A DNA stretch of 64,000 bases, taken from positions 1,612,001 through 1,676,000 of the forward strand of contig NZ_JAKLUA010000001.1 in NCBI RefSeq assembly GCF_022012435.1, given 5' to 3'. The stretch is from Bradyrhizobium zhengyangense (lineage in GTDB: Bacteria > Pseudomonadota > Alphaproteobacteria > Rhizobiales > Xanthobacteraceae). Positions 1 to 9,987 of this stretch are shown one piece after another (position 1 is the stretch's first letter; each line of letters opens with the position of its first letter). Under the pieces are notes generated by a model. It was not told where the DNA came from. It searched no databases and saw nothing but the letters and a program-made list of their open reading frames with translations. A program made the position numbers and the translations under genes.

Positions 1-671
1 GCGGCCTCCGAAGTGGACAGGTTGAGCGTCCAGAACGCTTCGTTCCAGGCCAGGATAAGATTGAGTAGCATGGTCGAGGCCAACCCCGGGATCGCCATCG
101 GCGTCAGCACGTAGATGAGCTCGCGGCCGATCGTAGCGCCGTCCATGCGCGCGGCTTCCAGGATGTCGCGCGGGATTTCCTTGAAATAGGTGAACAGCAT
201 CCAGATCACGATCGGCAAATTGCCGAGGCAGAGGATGAAGACGAGGCCGATGCGGGAATCGAGCAAGCCAAAGGTCTTGTAGATCAGGTAGATCGGCACC
301 AGCACGCCGACCGGCGGCATCATCTTGGTCGAAAGCATCCAGAGCAGGATGTCCTTGGTACGCTTGGTCGGCGAGAACGCCATCGACCAGGCAGCGGGGA
401 CTGCGATCAGGAGCGCAATCAGCGTCGAGCCGCCGGCGATGATGATCGAGTTCATCGCATGGTGGAAATAGTCGCTGCGCTCCTGCACGGTCGCATAGTT
501 TTCCGTGGTCCAATGGAAGAACAGGAAGGATGGCGGGATCGCGAAGGCTTCCAGCTCGGTCTTGAAGCTCGCCAGCACCATCCACAAGATCGGGAAGAAG
601 ATCAGAAAGCCGAAGAACCACGCCCCGATCGTCGAGATCACCACCCGCTGCGTTGTTGACTTGCGCGCCAT
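1..671 (-). CDS. Polyol/sugar ABC transporter permease, MalG/SmoG type (C-terminus off the left edge)
   Basis: This is an inner-membrane permease of a binding-protein-dependent sugar or polyol importer. It begins ATG at 671, four bases after the stop of the upstream permease, and runs off the window, so about 223 residues are visible. The N-terminus (MARKSTTQRVVIS) is followed by a hydrophobic segment. Near the edge lies the cytoplasmic EAA loop (EAARMDGATIGRELIYVLTP) that docks on the ATPase. Together with the MalF-type permease and binding protein just upstream it forms one operon. The ATPase and any polyol dehydrogenase would lie outside the window. Mannitol/sorbitol is the likely substrate class, inferred from the SmoE-like binding protein. 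The family is certain; the exact sugar is not. Confidence 0.88.
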   Translation of the reverse strand, partial: MARKSTTQRVVISTIGAWFFGFLIFFPILWMVLASFKTELEAFAIPPSFLFFHWTTENYATVQERSDYFHHAMNSIIIAGGSTLIALLIAVPAAWSMAFSPTKRTKDILLWMLSTKMMPPVGVLVPIYLIYKTFGLLDSRIGLVFILCLGNLPIVIWMLFTYFKEIPRDILEAARMDGATIGRELIYVLTPMAIPGLASTMLLNLILAWNEAFWTLNLSTSEA

Positions 672-675
672 GATT

Positions 676-1548
676 TCAGGCTTCCAGGTTGCGGCCGACG
701 ATGCGGACCAGGAAGAAGGCGACGATATTGGCGATGACCACCGCGACGAGGCCGCCCGCCGAGGCGCTGCCGACGTCGAACTGGATCAGCGCCTGCGAAT
801 AGATCAGGAAGGCGATATTGGTGGTTTGCAGGCCCGGTCCGCCGCCGGTGGTGACGAAGATTTCGGCAAACACCGTCAGTAGGAAGATGGTCTCGATCAG
901 GATCACCACGGTGATCGGGCGGGCCAGATGCGGCAACGTGATGTAGATGAAGGTCGAGATGGCGCTGGCACCATCCATCTCGGCCGCTTCCTTCTGCTCT
1001 TCGTCGAGCGATTGCAGCGCGGTCAGCAGAATCAGCGTCGCAAACGGCAGCCATTGCCAAGCCACGATCAGGATCACCGAGAACAGCGGCACGTCGTTGA
1101 ACCAGTCAACCGGCATCAGCCCGACCAGTTTTGCGAGCCAGGCGAACAGGCCGGAGACCGGATGCATCAACAGGTTCTTCCAGACCAGCGCGCTCACCGT
1201 CGGCATCACGAAGAACGGCGCGATCACCATCAGGCGCACGAAGTTGCGACCGACCACAGGCTGGTCCATCAGCAGCGCCAGGGGAATCCCGAGCAGGATC
1301 GTCAGCGCCAGCACCGAGCCGACCAGCACCAGCGTGTTCTGGAGCGAGGCGAGAAAGGCCGGATCGGTGAGGAAGTAGCGGAAGTTTTCAAGCCCGACGA
1401 ACGATTCCGAACCGGGATCGAGCAGGCTGTAATGCAGCGTCGAGAAATAGATCGTCAGCGCGAGCGGAACGATCATCCAGATGAAGAGCAGTCCGACGGC
1501 CGGGGTCAGGAGCGATCGCGCAAGAAACTGCGTCTGCCGGGTTGCCAT
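676..1548 (-). CDS. Polyol/sugar ABC transporter permease, MalF/SmoF type
   Basis: This is the first inner-membrane permease of the polyol importer, 290 residues from the chosen start (MATRQTQFLARSLL) with about six hydrophobic segments. The EAA loop appears late in the protein (EEQKEAAEMDGASAISTFIY). An in-frame start at 1644 is possible, but the ATG at 1548 has a GGGAG sequence at suitable spacing and matches the usual family length. It sits between the binding-protein gene (149 bp upstream) and the MalG-type permease (4 bp downstream), so the three are one transcript. A strong hairpin lies in the gap before it. Confidence 0.9.
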   Translation of the reverse strand: MATRQTQFLARSLLTPAVGLLFIWMIVPLALTIYFSTLHYSLLDPGSESFVGLENFRYFLTDPAFLASLQNTLVLVGSVLALTILLGIPLALLMDQPVVGRNFVRLMVIAPFFVMPTVSALVWKNLLMHPVSGLFAWLAKLVGLMPVDWFNDVPLFSVILIVAWQWLPFATLILLTALQSLDEEQKEAAEMDGASAISTFIYITLPHLARPITVVILIETIFLLTVFAEIFVTTGGGPGLQTTNIAFLIYSQALIQFDVGSASAGGLVAVVIANIVAFFLVRIVGRNLEA

Positions 1549-1636
1549 CCTCGGGATCTCCCTCAGAGCGCTTTCGAGCGAAGTGGCGGCGGCTTCGCGG
1601 AAAGAAAACGCGTCAAAATAAAACTTCGGGAAGAAG

Positions 1637-1670
1637 GCGGCCATCCATCGCGCAAGGAGTGGATGGCCGC
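1637..1670 (-). promoter_or_regulatory. Intercistronic hairpin between binding-protein and permease genes
   Basis: GCGGCCATCCA (1637-1647) and TGGATGGCCGC (1660-1670) are perfect 11-bp inverted arms around a 12-nt loop. They are framed by AAACTT (1621) and AAGTTT (1671), which can extend the stem. There is no T-run, so this is more likely an mRNA-stabilising or attenuating stem that keeps the binding protein in excess than a full terminator. Confidence 0.65.
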
Positions 1671-1697
1671 AAGTTTGAGCTCAGGGAGAGCTCGGGT

Positions 1698-3008
<1,311 letters not shown>

Positions 3009-3033
3009 GGTGTCCTCCCTCAACTCGCGTGTT

Positions 3034-3064
3034 GAGCATATGCCCACGCGTTGGGCGTATGTTC
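3034..3064. promoter_or_regulatory. Candidate SorC-family operator upstream of the polyol importer operon
   Basis: GAGCATATGCCCA (3034-3046) and TGGGCGTATGTTC (3052-3064) form an interrupted palindrome with a 5-bp centre; 11 of 13 positions are complementary. It lies 26 bp upstream of the binding-protein start. A related 31-bp palindrome with the same spacing occurs at 4906-4936, upstream of the phosphatase-regulator pair, which supports a shared regulator. Confidence 0.6.
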
Positions 3065-3144
3065 GGCTGAGGTGCCGCGCTTGTCAAGCAGGCCCGCGGG
3101 CGTTTTGGCAACTTATGAGTGTTGCGGTGCGACAAACCTTCCCC

Positions 3145-3250
3145 ATCATGCCCCGCGAAAGCGGGGCATCCAGTACTCCGTCAATCGGCTGGTTTGCCTT
3201 AAGGGGGGCCGCGGCGTACTGGATCGTCCGCTTTCGCGGACGATGACAGC
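3145..3250. repeat. Palindromic intergenic repeat, Bradyrhizobium-like
   Basis: A long imperfect inverted repeat with arms at 3151-3180 and 3212-3240, each containing GCGAAAGCGG followed by an ATCCAGTAC-type stretch. It lies between the regulator's stop and the binding-protein promoter. Elements of this kind are scattered through Bradyrhizobium genomes and are non-coding. It may end regulator transcription. Confidence 0.65.
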
Positions 3251-3275
3251 GGCGCAAGTAGCGAGATCGGGCGCC

Positions 3276-4226
3276 CTACCGCTCCAGAATCGCCCTTGCG
3301 GTGGCCTCGTCCGTGATCAGGCCGTTGATCAGGCGCCCGTTCAGCGCCGCTGCGATCGCGGACACTTTGGCCGCACCGACCGCCGCTCCGATGGTCGTGG
3401 TCTTCGCCGGCACCTCCGGCGGGATACTGGTGAGGCGCTTGTTGGTGCCGGCCTTGAGCAGGCGGCCCTTGGAATCATAGGCCCAGCCGGTGATCTCGCC
3501 GATCGCGCCCTGCCGCATCATCTCGAACAATTCATCGCGCGTGACGAAACCATCGACATGGACCTGAGCCTTCTGGTCCATCTGGCCGATACCGACGAGA
3601 CGCAGATCCGCCTTGGCGGCGACCGCCTTGACCTTCGCGATCGGCTCGATGCGAACCATCTTATTGCGCTCGTCCTCCGACGACATCAGGAACGGCAGCG
3701 GCATCGGATAGTGCCGTGCGCCGGTGCGGTCGGCGAGCCGGCCGACGGTGTCGTAGAAGCTCGCCGAGCCGTCGGCGGAGATGTTGCCGACCAGCGAAAC
3801 AATCTGGTGGTTGGGCCGGTCGATCGGGGTGACGCGCTCGACCGCGGCGCGCACTGCCCGCCCCGTGCCGAGCGCAACGATCACGGGCGTCTCCGAGCGC
3901 AGCGTCGCATCGAGCAGATTGGCACAACGCTCGGCAATGCCGGCGTTGGACTGCGGCGCGGCTAGATCTGTAGGCACGACCTCGCAGTGGCCGAGATCAA
4001 AGCGCTCCTTCAGGCGCGCCGCCAGCTCCATGCAGGCCGCGATCGGATGTTCGAGCCGGAAGGTAATCAGACGCTCGGCGAGGCACAGCGAGACCAGCCG
4101 CTGCGCCGAGGCGCGCGACACCTGAAGCATCTTTGCGATCTCGTCCTGGGTGTGGCCGGCAATGAAATAGAGCCAGCCGGCGCGCGCGGCGTCGTCGAGC
4201 CTGGATTTTTCGTTCTCGGCGGCCAT
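3276..4226 (-). CDS. SorC-family sugar-binding transcriptional regulator
   Basis: A 316-residue regulator of the SorC/DeoR-related class. Residues about 25-55 form a helix-turn-helix (GHTQDEIAKMLQVSRASAQR). The remainder is a sugar-phosphate-binding domain of the NagB-like fold, with a glycine-rich stretch (VIVALGTGRAVRAAVE) typical of SorC effectors. It is encoded just after the HAD phosphatase (15-bp gap) and upstream of the polyol importer genes in the same orientation. The obvious target is the pair of 31-bp palindromes at 3034-3064 and 4906-4936. The inducer is probably a phosphorylated or free polyol, which the sequence cannot decide. Confidence 0.87.
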   Translation of the reverse strand: MAAENEKSRLDDAARAGWLYFIAGHTQDEIAKMLQVSRASAQRLVSLCLAERLITFRLEHPIAACMELAARLKERFDLGHCEVVPTDLAAPQSNAGIAERCANLLDATLRSETPVIVALGTGRAVRAAVERVTPIDRPNHQIVSLVGNISADGSASFYDTVGRLADRTGARHYPMPLPFLMSSEDERNKMVRIEPIAKVKAVAAKADLRLVGIGQMDQKAQVHVDGFVTRDELFEMMRQGAIGEITGWAYDSKGRLLKAGTNKRLTSIPPEVPAKTTTIGAAVGAAKVSAIAAALNGRLINGLITDEATARAILER

Positions 4227-4241
4227 GCGGCCTCACGCCCC

Positions 4242-4895
4242 CTAGAAATCGCTCATCTGCGCGAAGACCCGATCGGCCCCGGCGGCGGACAATATAGCGC
4301 GACCGTCGCGGCTCCGATAATGGGCACCGCCGACAAATCCCCAGACCATCATCCCGGCTGCCTTGGCGGCCTGGACGCCGCTGACACTGTCCTCGATTAC
4401 CAGCGTGCGAGAAGGGCTGGCCTGCATCTTGCCCGCCGCATGGAGAAAGAGATCCGGAGCCGGCTTGCCGTGCCTGACCATCTGCGCGGTGTACAGCCGG
4501 TCACTGAAATGCGGCGCGAGACCGGTAACATCCAGCGACAGCGAGACCCGGTCGAGGTCGCTCGACGAAGCGACACAGCTTGGCGTCTTCAATTCGGACA
4601 GCACTGTGCCGACGCCGGGGATCGGCTGCAGTGCCTCGGCAAACGTCTCAAGCACGCGCGCCTTCAGTCGGAGGAGGAATTCGCTGGGCAGAACTTGGCC
4701 GAGGTCGCGATAATGCTGCTCGATCGCCCTCGTGCTGCGTCCGAGAAAGAGCTGGAGCGCCTGCTCCACACTGAGCTGAAGGCCGAACTCCGCCAGCACC
4801 TCGGACAGGCAGCGACAGCTCAGCAGCTCACTGTCGACGAGCACGCCGTCGCAATCGAAGATGATCAGATCGGGTTTTGGGCGGCCCAGGTCCAT
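4242..4895 (-). CDS. HAD-superfamily hydrolase, beta-phosphoglucomutase/phosphatase subfamily
   Basis: A 217-residue HAD enzyme. Motif I is at residues 14-19 (DCDGVLVDSE context), with the nucleophile Asp and the acid/base Asp two residues later. Motif II is the serine in SSSDLDR, the lysine of motif III is in HGKPAPD, and motif IV is VIEDSVSGVQAA. A helical cap follows motif I. It resembles sugar- and polyol-phosphate phosphatases and beta-phosphoglucomutases. It is co-transcribed with the SorC regulator, so it probably dephosphorylates a sugar or polyol phosphate. A 31-bp palindrome lies 10 bp upstream of its start. The substrate is inferred only. Confidence 0.83.
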   Translation of the reverse strand: MDLGRPKPDLIIFDCDGVLVDSELLSCRCLSEVLAEFGLQLSVEQALQLFLGRSTRAIEQHYRDLGQVLPSEFLLRLKARVLETFAEALQPIPGVGTVLSELKTPSCVASSSDLDRVSLSLDVTGLAPHFSDRLYTAQMVRHGKPAPDLFLHAAGKMQASPSRTLVIEDSVSGVQAAKAAGMMVWGFVGGAHYRSRDGRAILSAAGADRVFAQMSDF

Positions 4896-4905
4896 CCGGT
4901 CATTC

Positions 4906-4936
4906 GATCATATACCCAATAGATGAGCAATAGTTC
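4906..4936. promoter_or_regulatory. Second candidate SorC operator, upstream of the phosphatase-regulator unit
   Basis: GATCATATACCCA (4906-4918), a 5-bp centre and TGAGCAATAGTTC (4924-4936) match the site at 3034-3064 at 11 of 13 left-arm and 8 of 13 right-arm positions, with identical spacing. The position just before the phosphatase ATG fits autorepression of the unit. Confidence 0.5.
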
Positions 4937-4975
4937 ACAGAGGGAACATGATGCCTCGATGGTTGTCCTGCGACC

Positions 4976-6895
4976 TCAGGACACCACCTGCCGGTAGATT
5001 GCCGGCAGCGCGGCGGGCAGCCGCCTGATGTTGCCGACGATGGCGTAGCCGCCACGGCCGAACAGCGTCGGGAAATAAGATTGTGCCGTGGCATCCACCG
5101 TCACGCCGAAAACAGAGCTGCCAAGCCGGCGCGCTTCCTGCACGGATTTGCGGGTATCCTCGAGCGCAAAGCGCCCCTCATAGTGGTCGACGTCGTTCGG
5201 CTTGCCGTCGGTGAGGACGAGCAGCAACTTCTTGCGCTGCGGCTGACGGGCTAACTCGGCCGAGGCATGGCGCACCGCGGCGCCGATCCGGGTGTAATAG
5301 CCGGGCTTCAGTGCGCCGATGCGGCGCTCCACTGTCCCGCTCATCGGCTCGCCAAAGGCCTTGACCGTCTCGAGCCGCACCCAATTGCGACGGCGCGAAG
5401 TGAAGGTGAGAATGCTGTGGTGGTCGCCGCAGGCCGACAGCCCATGGGCGAGCACCAGGAGTGCCTCCTTCTCAACGTCGAGCACGCGGTACCCGTCGAC
5501 CCAGGCATCCGTCGATAGCGAGACGTCGACGAGCAGCGTAACGGCGAGATCATGGCCCTGCGGTCGCATCGCCATGTGGACGCGATCCATACCACCATTG
5601 CTGCTGCCCGCACGCAGGTCGCACCGCGCGCGCACGAGCGCATCGAGATCGAGGTCGTATCCGTCGGTCTGGGCGCGCAACAATTCATGACGCGGCCGCA
5701 ACACTTCGAAATGGCGACGCACCTGGCGGACGCGCCGGCGCATGGCATCATCCGGCGCCCAGCTTTCGCCTTGCTCGGAGGCCGTCCCCGCGAGCACGCG
5801 GCAATGATCGGGCAGATAGGATCCGCTGCGATAATCCCATTCGGGATAGGTCAAGTCAGCGCTCAATGGCAACGCATCAAGCGCTTCCGGCGGCAGGTCG
5901 AGATCGAATTTGAAGCGGCTTGCCGGCTTGCCGCTGCGGCGGCTGAGCATGATTTCCTCGAGGTCGTCGGCAGCCTTTTGCGCGTCCTCGTCGTCGTTAT
6001 CGTCGTCCGGACGGTCGACGTTGACCATCTCGGCCATCGCCAGGATCTTCTCGAAGCGGTTGAGCACGAAGGGATCGCGGCGGGTGGTATTGTCCTCGCG
6101 TTCGCGCACGGCAAAGCGCCTGCGATTGTCCTGGGTTGCGGCCTCCGAGGCAGCTGCGCACTCGTCGTCTCCGGAATGCACGGGCGAGAGCTCGCGCGTC
6201 CAGCAATCGCCCCAGAGCGGACACGGCAGAATTGAACGATAGCCCGGCGGCGCTTTGTCCGGCAGCGGGCCAGTTCCCATCATCGCCGGCCACAATCTGC
6301 CTGCGGGTGCCTTTCCGGCCCCGAGCAGGGCCAGCACGATCTGCTCGACCTCCTGCTCGACGCGCGGCAGGGGGCGCTTCGGCCGGGCAGCCGCGGTTGC
6401 CGCGGCGAGTTGCGCATAGTCGGCGATGAGCCCGGGAAATTGCGTGAGCACCCAGACAGCCGTCTCGCTCGCCCGACGCAGCACCAGAAGATCCCGCCGC
6501 AGCAGATCGTCCTCCGCAATCACCTCGACCGGCGCGGCGGCGAACCATACAGCGAGCCAGCGATAGAGCACGGCGTTCAGCGCGCGGTCGGCAAAGATCG
6601 CGATGCGATCGGGCAGGAAGATGGTTGCGGCGTCGCGGCCCGGCTGCTCCAGACGCTCATCGCCGAGGCCGATGCGTTGCCGCCAGCCGAGCCGATGCCC
6701 GGACTTGCGCGCACCGGCGCTCGCGATCTGCACGCCCGTTTCTCCGCCGAGCGCGCGGAACATGACCGCGATCCGGCCCCTCACCTCGCTGAGCGAGACC
6801 GCATCATCATCGTGGACTGGATAGCTTGCGGTGCCGCCGACCATCCGGTGCCAGGCACGGCCGACCGTCTCCTCCAGTTCGAGGAAGTCGAGCAT
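4976..6895 (-). CDS. norD: Nitric oxide reductase activation protein NorD
   Basis: A 639-residue NorD. It is needed with NorQ for assembly or activation of the NorCB nitric oxide reductase, probably for insertion of the non-haem iron. The C-terminal third (from about residue 445) is a von Willebrand A domain with a MIDAS motif DVSLS near residue 456 and later TDGKPND. The middle is acidic (DRPDDDNDDEDAQ), as usual in NorD. It is the last gene of norEFCBQD, starting three bases after the norQ stop. The length is normal for the family and there is no sign of damage. Confidence 0.93.
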   Translation of the reverse strand: MLDFLELEETVGRAWHRMVGGTASYPVHDDDAVSLSEVRGRIAVMFRALGGETGVQIASAGARKSGHRLGWRQRIGLGDERLEQPGRDAATIFLPDRIAIFADRALNAVLYRWLAVWFAAAPVEVIAEDDLLRRDLLVLRRASETAVWVLTQFPGLIADYAQLAAATAAARPKRPLPRVEQEVEQIVLALLGAGKAPAGRLWPAMMGTGPLPDKAPPGYRSILPCPLWGDCWTRELSPVHSGDDECAAASEAATQDNRRRFAVREREDNTTRRDPFVLNRFEKILAMAEMVNVDRPDDDNDDEDAQKAADDLEEIMLSRRSGKPASRFKFDLDLPPEALDALPLSADLTYPEWDYRSGSYLPDHCRVLAGTASEQGESWAPDDAMRRRVRQVRRHFEVLRPRHELLRAQTDGYDLDLDALVRARCDLRAGSSNGGMDRVHMAMRPQGHDLAVTLLVDVSLSTDAWVDGYRVLDVEKEALLVLAHGLSACGDHHSILTFTSRRRNWVRLETVKAFGEPMSGTVERRIGALKPGYYTRIGAAVRHASAELARQPQRKKLLLVLTDGKPNDVDHYEGRFALEDTRKSVQEARRLGSSVFGVTVDATAQSYFPTLFGRGGYAIVGNIRRLPAALPAIYRQVVS

Positions 6896-6898
6896 GAG

Positions 6899-7708
6899 TC
6901 ACCCGATCACGGCACGCGCGACGTCCAGCAGTGCCGCCTTGACGTCGGCGTCATCGGTCAAAGGCTCGATCATGCCGGCAAGGACCGCGTCGGCGACCGG
7001 CGTGCCTGCGGCGATCAGGGTCGCGCAATAGATAACGAGCCGGGTCGAGACGCCCTCTTCCAGATCATGGCCCTTGAGCGCACGCAGCCGCCCGGCCAGC
7101 GTGACCAATGGCCGTATGCGATCCAGCGGCAGCCCGCTCTCGGCGGAGACCACGGCAATCTCCTGCTCGGCCGGCAGGAAGCCGAACTCGATGGCGACGA
7201 AGCGCTGCCGCGTCGACGGCTTCAGCGCCTTGAGCAAGGTCTGATAGCCGGGATTGTAGGAGACCACGAGCATGAAGCTTTTGGAGGCCGCAAGCTCCTC
7301 GCCGGTGCGCTCCAGCGGCAGGATGCGCCGGTCGTCAGTCAGCGGATGCAGCACCACGGTGACATCCTTGCGCGCTTCAACGACTTCGTCGAGATAGCAG
7401 ATGCCGCCCTCGCGCACCGCGCGCGTCAGCGGACCGTCGGTCCACACGGTGTCGCCGCCCTTCAGCAGATAGCGCCCGGTGAGATCGGCAGCGGTGAGAT
7501 CGTCGTGGCAGGCGACGGTGTGCAGCGGCAGCCCGAGGCGCGCTGCCATGTGCGCGACGAAGCGCGTCTTGCCGCAGCCGGTCGGCCCCTTCAACAGTAC
7601 CGGAAGCTGATTTCGCCAGGCATGCTCGAACAATGCACATTCGTTGCCGCTGGCGACATAGGCCGGGAGCACGGGGACCGAGCTTACGGTGTGAAGGGCA
7701 GGTTTCAT
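6899..7708 (-). CDS. norQ: AAA+ ATPase NorQ, nitric oxide reductase maturation
   Basis: A 269-residue MoxR-type AAA+ ATPase of the CbbQ/NirQ/NorQ family. Walker A is GPTGCGKT (41-48), Walker B is ICYLDE (near 103-108), and a sensor-type stretch VVSYNPGYQ follows. NorQ works with the VWA protein NorD to mature the NorCB enzyme in the membrane. It lies between norB (63-bp gap containing a strong hairpin) and norD (3-bp gap). CbbQ is an alternative family name, but the nor context settles the role. Confidence 0.94.
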   Translation of the reverse strand: MKPALHTVSSVPVLPAYVASGNECALFEHAWRNQLPVLLKGPTGCGKTRFVAHMAARLGLPLHTVACHDDLTAADLTGRYLLKGGDTVWTDGPLTRAVREGGICYLDEVVEARKDVTVVLHPLTDDRRILPLERTGEELAASKSFMLVVSYNPGYQTLLKALKPSTRQRFVAIEFGFLPAEQEIAVVSAESGLPLDRIRPLVTLAGRLRALKGHDLEEGVSTRLVIYCATLIAAGTPVADAVLAGMIEPLTDDADVKAALLDVARAVIG

Positions 7709-7736
7709 GACGTCTCTCCGGGCTTTCCAGGAAGTG

Positions 7737-7762
7737 GGCGGCCGCGGCGAACTGCGGCCGCC
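7737..7762 (-). promoter_or_regulatory. Intercistronic hairpin between norB and norQ
   Basis: GGCGGCCGC (7737-7745) and GCGGCCGCC (7754-7762) are perfect 9-bp arms with an 8-nt loop, lying between the norB stop and the norQ start. There is no T-run after it on the minus strand. It probably stabilises norCB mRNA or partly attenuates norQD, so that enzyme subunits exceed maturation factors. Confidence 0.6.
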
Positions 7763-7771
7763 GTTTCTCGT

Positions 7772-9118
7772 TTATTCAGCCGGTTGCAGCGCAGCCGGAA
7801 TGACCGCCCGCTTCTCGCGACCGGGCACCAGCACCGCCCAGACGAACATCAGCGCGGAGATGGCGACGAACACACCGGAGCCGAGCCGGACCCAGTAGAA
7901 CATCGCGAGCTGGTCCTGCACGTCCATGTAGCTCTGGCCGAGCACCCGCTGCAGATGAACCTGGACCACGCCGGCGAAGGTCAGCGCAAAGGTCATCACC
8001 ATCATGGCCGTGCACATGATCCAGAAGCTCGTCATGGACAGCCACTGGTTATAGGGCGCACGTCCCTTGATCTGCGGGATCGCGTAGGCCATCACCGACA
8101 GGTTCAGCATCACATAGGCGCCGAAGAAGGCGAGATGGCCGTGCGCAGCGGTCACCTGCGTACCATGGGTGTAGTAGTTCACCGAGGACAGCGTGTGCAG
8201 GAAGCCCCAGACGCCTGCGCCCAGGAACGCCATCACCGAACAGCCGACCGACCACAACAGCGCAGCGCGGTTCGGATGCTTGCGGCCGGCCTTCCAGGTC
8301 ATCTGCACCGTGAAGATCACCATGGTGAAGAACGGTGCGACCTCGAGCGTCGAGAACAGCGAGCCGATCCACTGCCAGTAGCCAGGGGCGCCGATCCAAT
8401 AGAAGTGGTGGCCGGTGCCAAGGATGCCGGAGAACAGCGCAAGGCCGATGATGACATAGAGCCACTTCTCCACGACCTCGCGATCGATGCCGTTCAGCTT
8501 GATCATCAGATAAGCGAGGACGGAGGCCATGATCAACTCCCAGACGCCCTCCACCCAGAGATGGACGACGTACCACCAGTACATCTTGTCGACCGCGAGA
8601 TTGGCCGGGTTGTAGAAGGCGAACAGGAAGAAGATCGCGACCCCCCACAGGCCGAACAGCAGGATGTTGGTCACCGTGGTCTTGCGGCCCTTGAGCGCCG
8701 TCATGGTCACGTTGAACAGGAACATCAGGCAGACCACGACGATGCCGACCTTGATGATGAAGGGCTGTTCGAGGAATTCGCGGCCCTCATGATAGTGGAA
8801 GAGATAACCGACAACCGCCACGCCTGCGGCGCCGAAGAACATCCAGAACTGGATCTTCGCCAGCAGCGGGCTGTACAGCTCGGTCTCGGTCTCCTCCGGC
8901 AGCAGATAGTAGGTCGCGCCCATGAAGCCGATCAACGACCACACGATCAGCGCGTTGGTGTGGATCATCCTGACGATGTTGAACGGCAGCAGCACCGACA
9001 GCGTATTGGGCAGGACATAGATCGTCCCGGCGAGCAGGCCGAACAGCACCTGGGCCATGAACAGGGTCAGCGCGCCGTAGAAATACAGCATCGCGACTTT
9101 CTGGGTCTGATATTTCAT
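7772..9118 (-). CDS. norB: Nitric oxide reductase large subunit NorB
   Basis: The catalytic subunit of the cytochrome-c-dependent NO reductase (2 NO to N2O) in the inner membrane, 448 residues with about 12 hydrophobic helices. The conserved ligand set is visible: H53, H186, H237-H238, H326 and H328 for the haems b and the non-haem iron, plus E190 and E194 (VEGVWE) near the iron. The ATG at 9118 gives the normal N-terminus MKYQTQKVAMLYF. There is no N-terminal quinol-oxidase extension, so it is the short type that pairs with NorC. It lies 38 bp after norC in the nor operon. Confidence 0.96.
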   Translation of the reverse strand: MKYQTQKVAMLYFYGALTLFMAQVLFGLLAGTIYVLPNTLSVLLPFNIVRMIHTNALIVWSLIGFMGATYYLLPEETETELYSPLLAKIQFWMFFGAAGVAVVGYLFHYHEGREFLEQPFIIKVGIVVVCLMFLFNVTMTALKGRKTTVTNILLFGLWGVAIFFLFAFYNPANLAVDKMYWWYVVHLWVEGVWELIMASVLAYLMIKLNGIDREVVEKWLYVIIGLALFSGILGTGHHFYWIGAPGYWQWIGSLFSTLEVAPFFTMVIFTVQMTWKAGRKHPNRAALLWSVGCSVMAFLGAGVWGFLHTLSSVNYYTHGTQVTAAHGHLAFFGAYVMLNLSVMAYAIPQIKGRAPYNQWLSMTSFWIMCTAMMVMTFALTFAGVVQVHLQRVLGQSYMDVQDQLAMFYWVRLGSGVFVAISALMFVWAVLVPGREKRAVIPAALQPAE

Positions 9119-9156
9119 CTCGGGTTCTCTCTGTCTTGAAAGAAGAAGCAGCGCGC

Positions 9157-9609
9157 TCAGCCGGCCTGGTTCGGCGGCCAGCTCTGACGCTTGATCGTCG
9201 AGGTCCATTGCAGGAAGTCGGCGAGATCGTTGAGCTCCTGGTCGGTGAGATTGAACTGCGGCATTTGCCGCCGCCCCGGCGCGCCCGAGGGCTGCGACTG
9301 CATCCAGGCCTTCAGCGTCTCGCGGGCGGCGGCCGGATCCTCCTTGCCGCCCCAACGATCCCAGACGTTGCCGACTTCAGGAGCGAAATAGGCACCCTCG
9401 CCCAGCAGCGTGTGGCAGTTGATGCAGGAATTGCGCTCCCAGACGTGCTTGCCGCGGGCGACCGACGCCGTCAGCGTCGTCGCGTCCGTAGAGGTCGTGG
9501 TCATGTAGTAATGGCTGTGCGCCGTCAGTCCGATGAAGATGGCGAAGAAAAAGGCCGAGCCGCCGTAAAAGACGTTTCGAGCGGCCGACTTGGTCAGGCG
9601 TTCAGCCAT
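9157..9609 (-). CDS. norC: Nitric oxide reductase cytochrome c subunit NorC
   Basis: A 150-residue membrane-anchored monohaem cytochrome c that passes electrons from periplasmic cytochromes to NorB. An N-terminal membrane anchor covers residues about 13-33. The haem site is CINCH (62-66), and the probable axial methionine is M116 in RRQMPQF. The start at 9609 (MAERLTKSAARN) is chosen over upstream alternatives because it matches the family N-terminus and has AAGGA upstream. It sits between norF and norB. Confidence 0.95.
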   Translation of the reverse strand: MAERLTKSAARNVFYGGSAFFFAIFIGLTAHSHYYMTTTSTDATTLTASVARGKHVWERNSCINCHTLLGEGAYFAPEVGNVWDRWGGKEDPAAARETLKAWMQSQPSGAPGRRQMPQFNLTDQELNDLADFLQWTSTIKRQSWPPNQAG

Positions 9610-9723
9610 TGCCAATCCTTTCCGTTTGAGTCCTGAAGAAATGCGATCGTGTGATTTATTGCCAATTGCCACCGATCGCTCTTTGACGAAGAGCAAGTAG
9701 CGCGTCGATGCGCGGCATCGCGG

Positions 9724-9987
9724 TCAAACCAGGGCGACGATCGCGGATGCGAGCCAGGCGAACAGCACGACGATGAGGACCCAGGCGCTGACGAGACCGC
9801 GCCAGAGCGCCGGCGCAGCTCGAAGATCGAAGAAGTCGAGCACGATACGGCGTCCCTTGAGCGCAGCGAAGATCAGCAGAAGGGCATTGCCGAGCAGCGG
9901 GCGTGCGACGAGCGGCGGAACCAGAAGGGTTGCAAGCGCGAGGCCGAGCAGCACAATCCAGGCGATGTCGATGCGATCCGGAATCAC
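9724..9987 (-). CDS. norF: NorF-like small membrane protein of the nor operon
   Basis: An 87-residue protein with two or three hydrophobic segments, starting GTG at 9987 and overlapping the norE stop by GTGA, a sign of translational coupling. The order norE-norF-norC and the small hydrophobic character identify it as NorF, which supports but is not essential for NO reductase activity. It contains a basic loop (ALKGRRIVLDFFDLRAAP) also seen in cytochrome-oxidase subunit IV-like proteins. The call rests on position, size and hydrophobicity more than on sharp motifs. Confidence 0.82.
   Translation of the reverse strand: MIPDRIDIAWIVLLGLALATLLVPPLVARPLLGNALLLIFAALKGRRIVLDFFDLRAAPALWRGLVSAWVLIVVLFAWLASAIVALV

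Noticed and set aside
6410..9139. A 909-codon open frame on the plus strand opposite norD, norQ and norB
   Set aside because: It is the antisense shadow of well-supported nor genes in GC-rich DNA. Its product is a His/Arg/Gln-rich string without domains.
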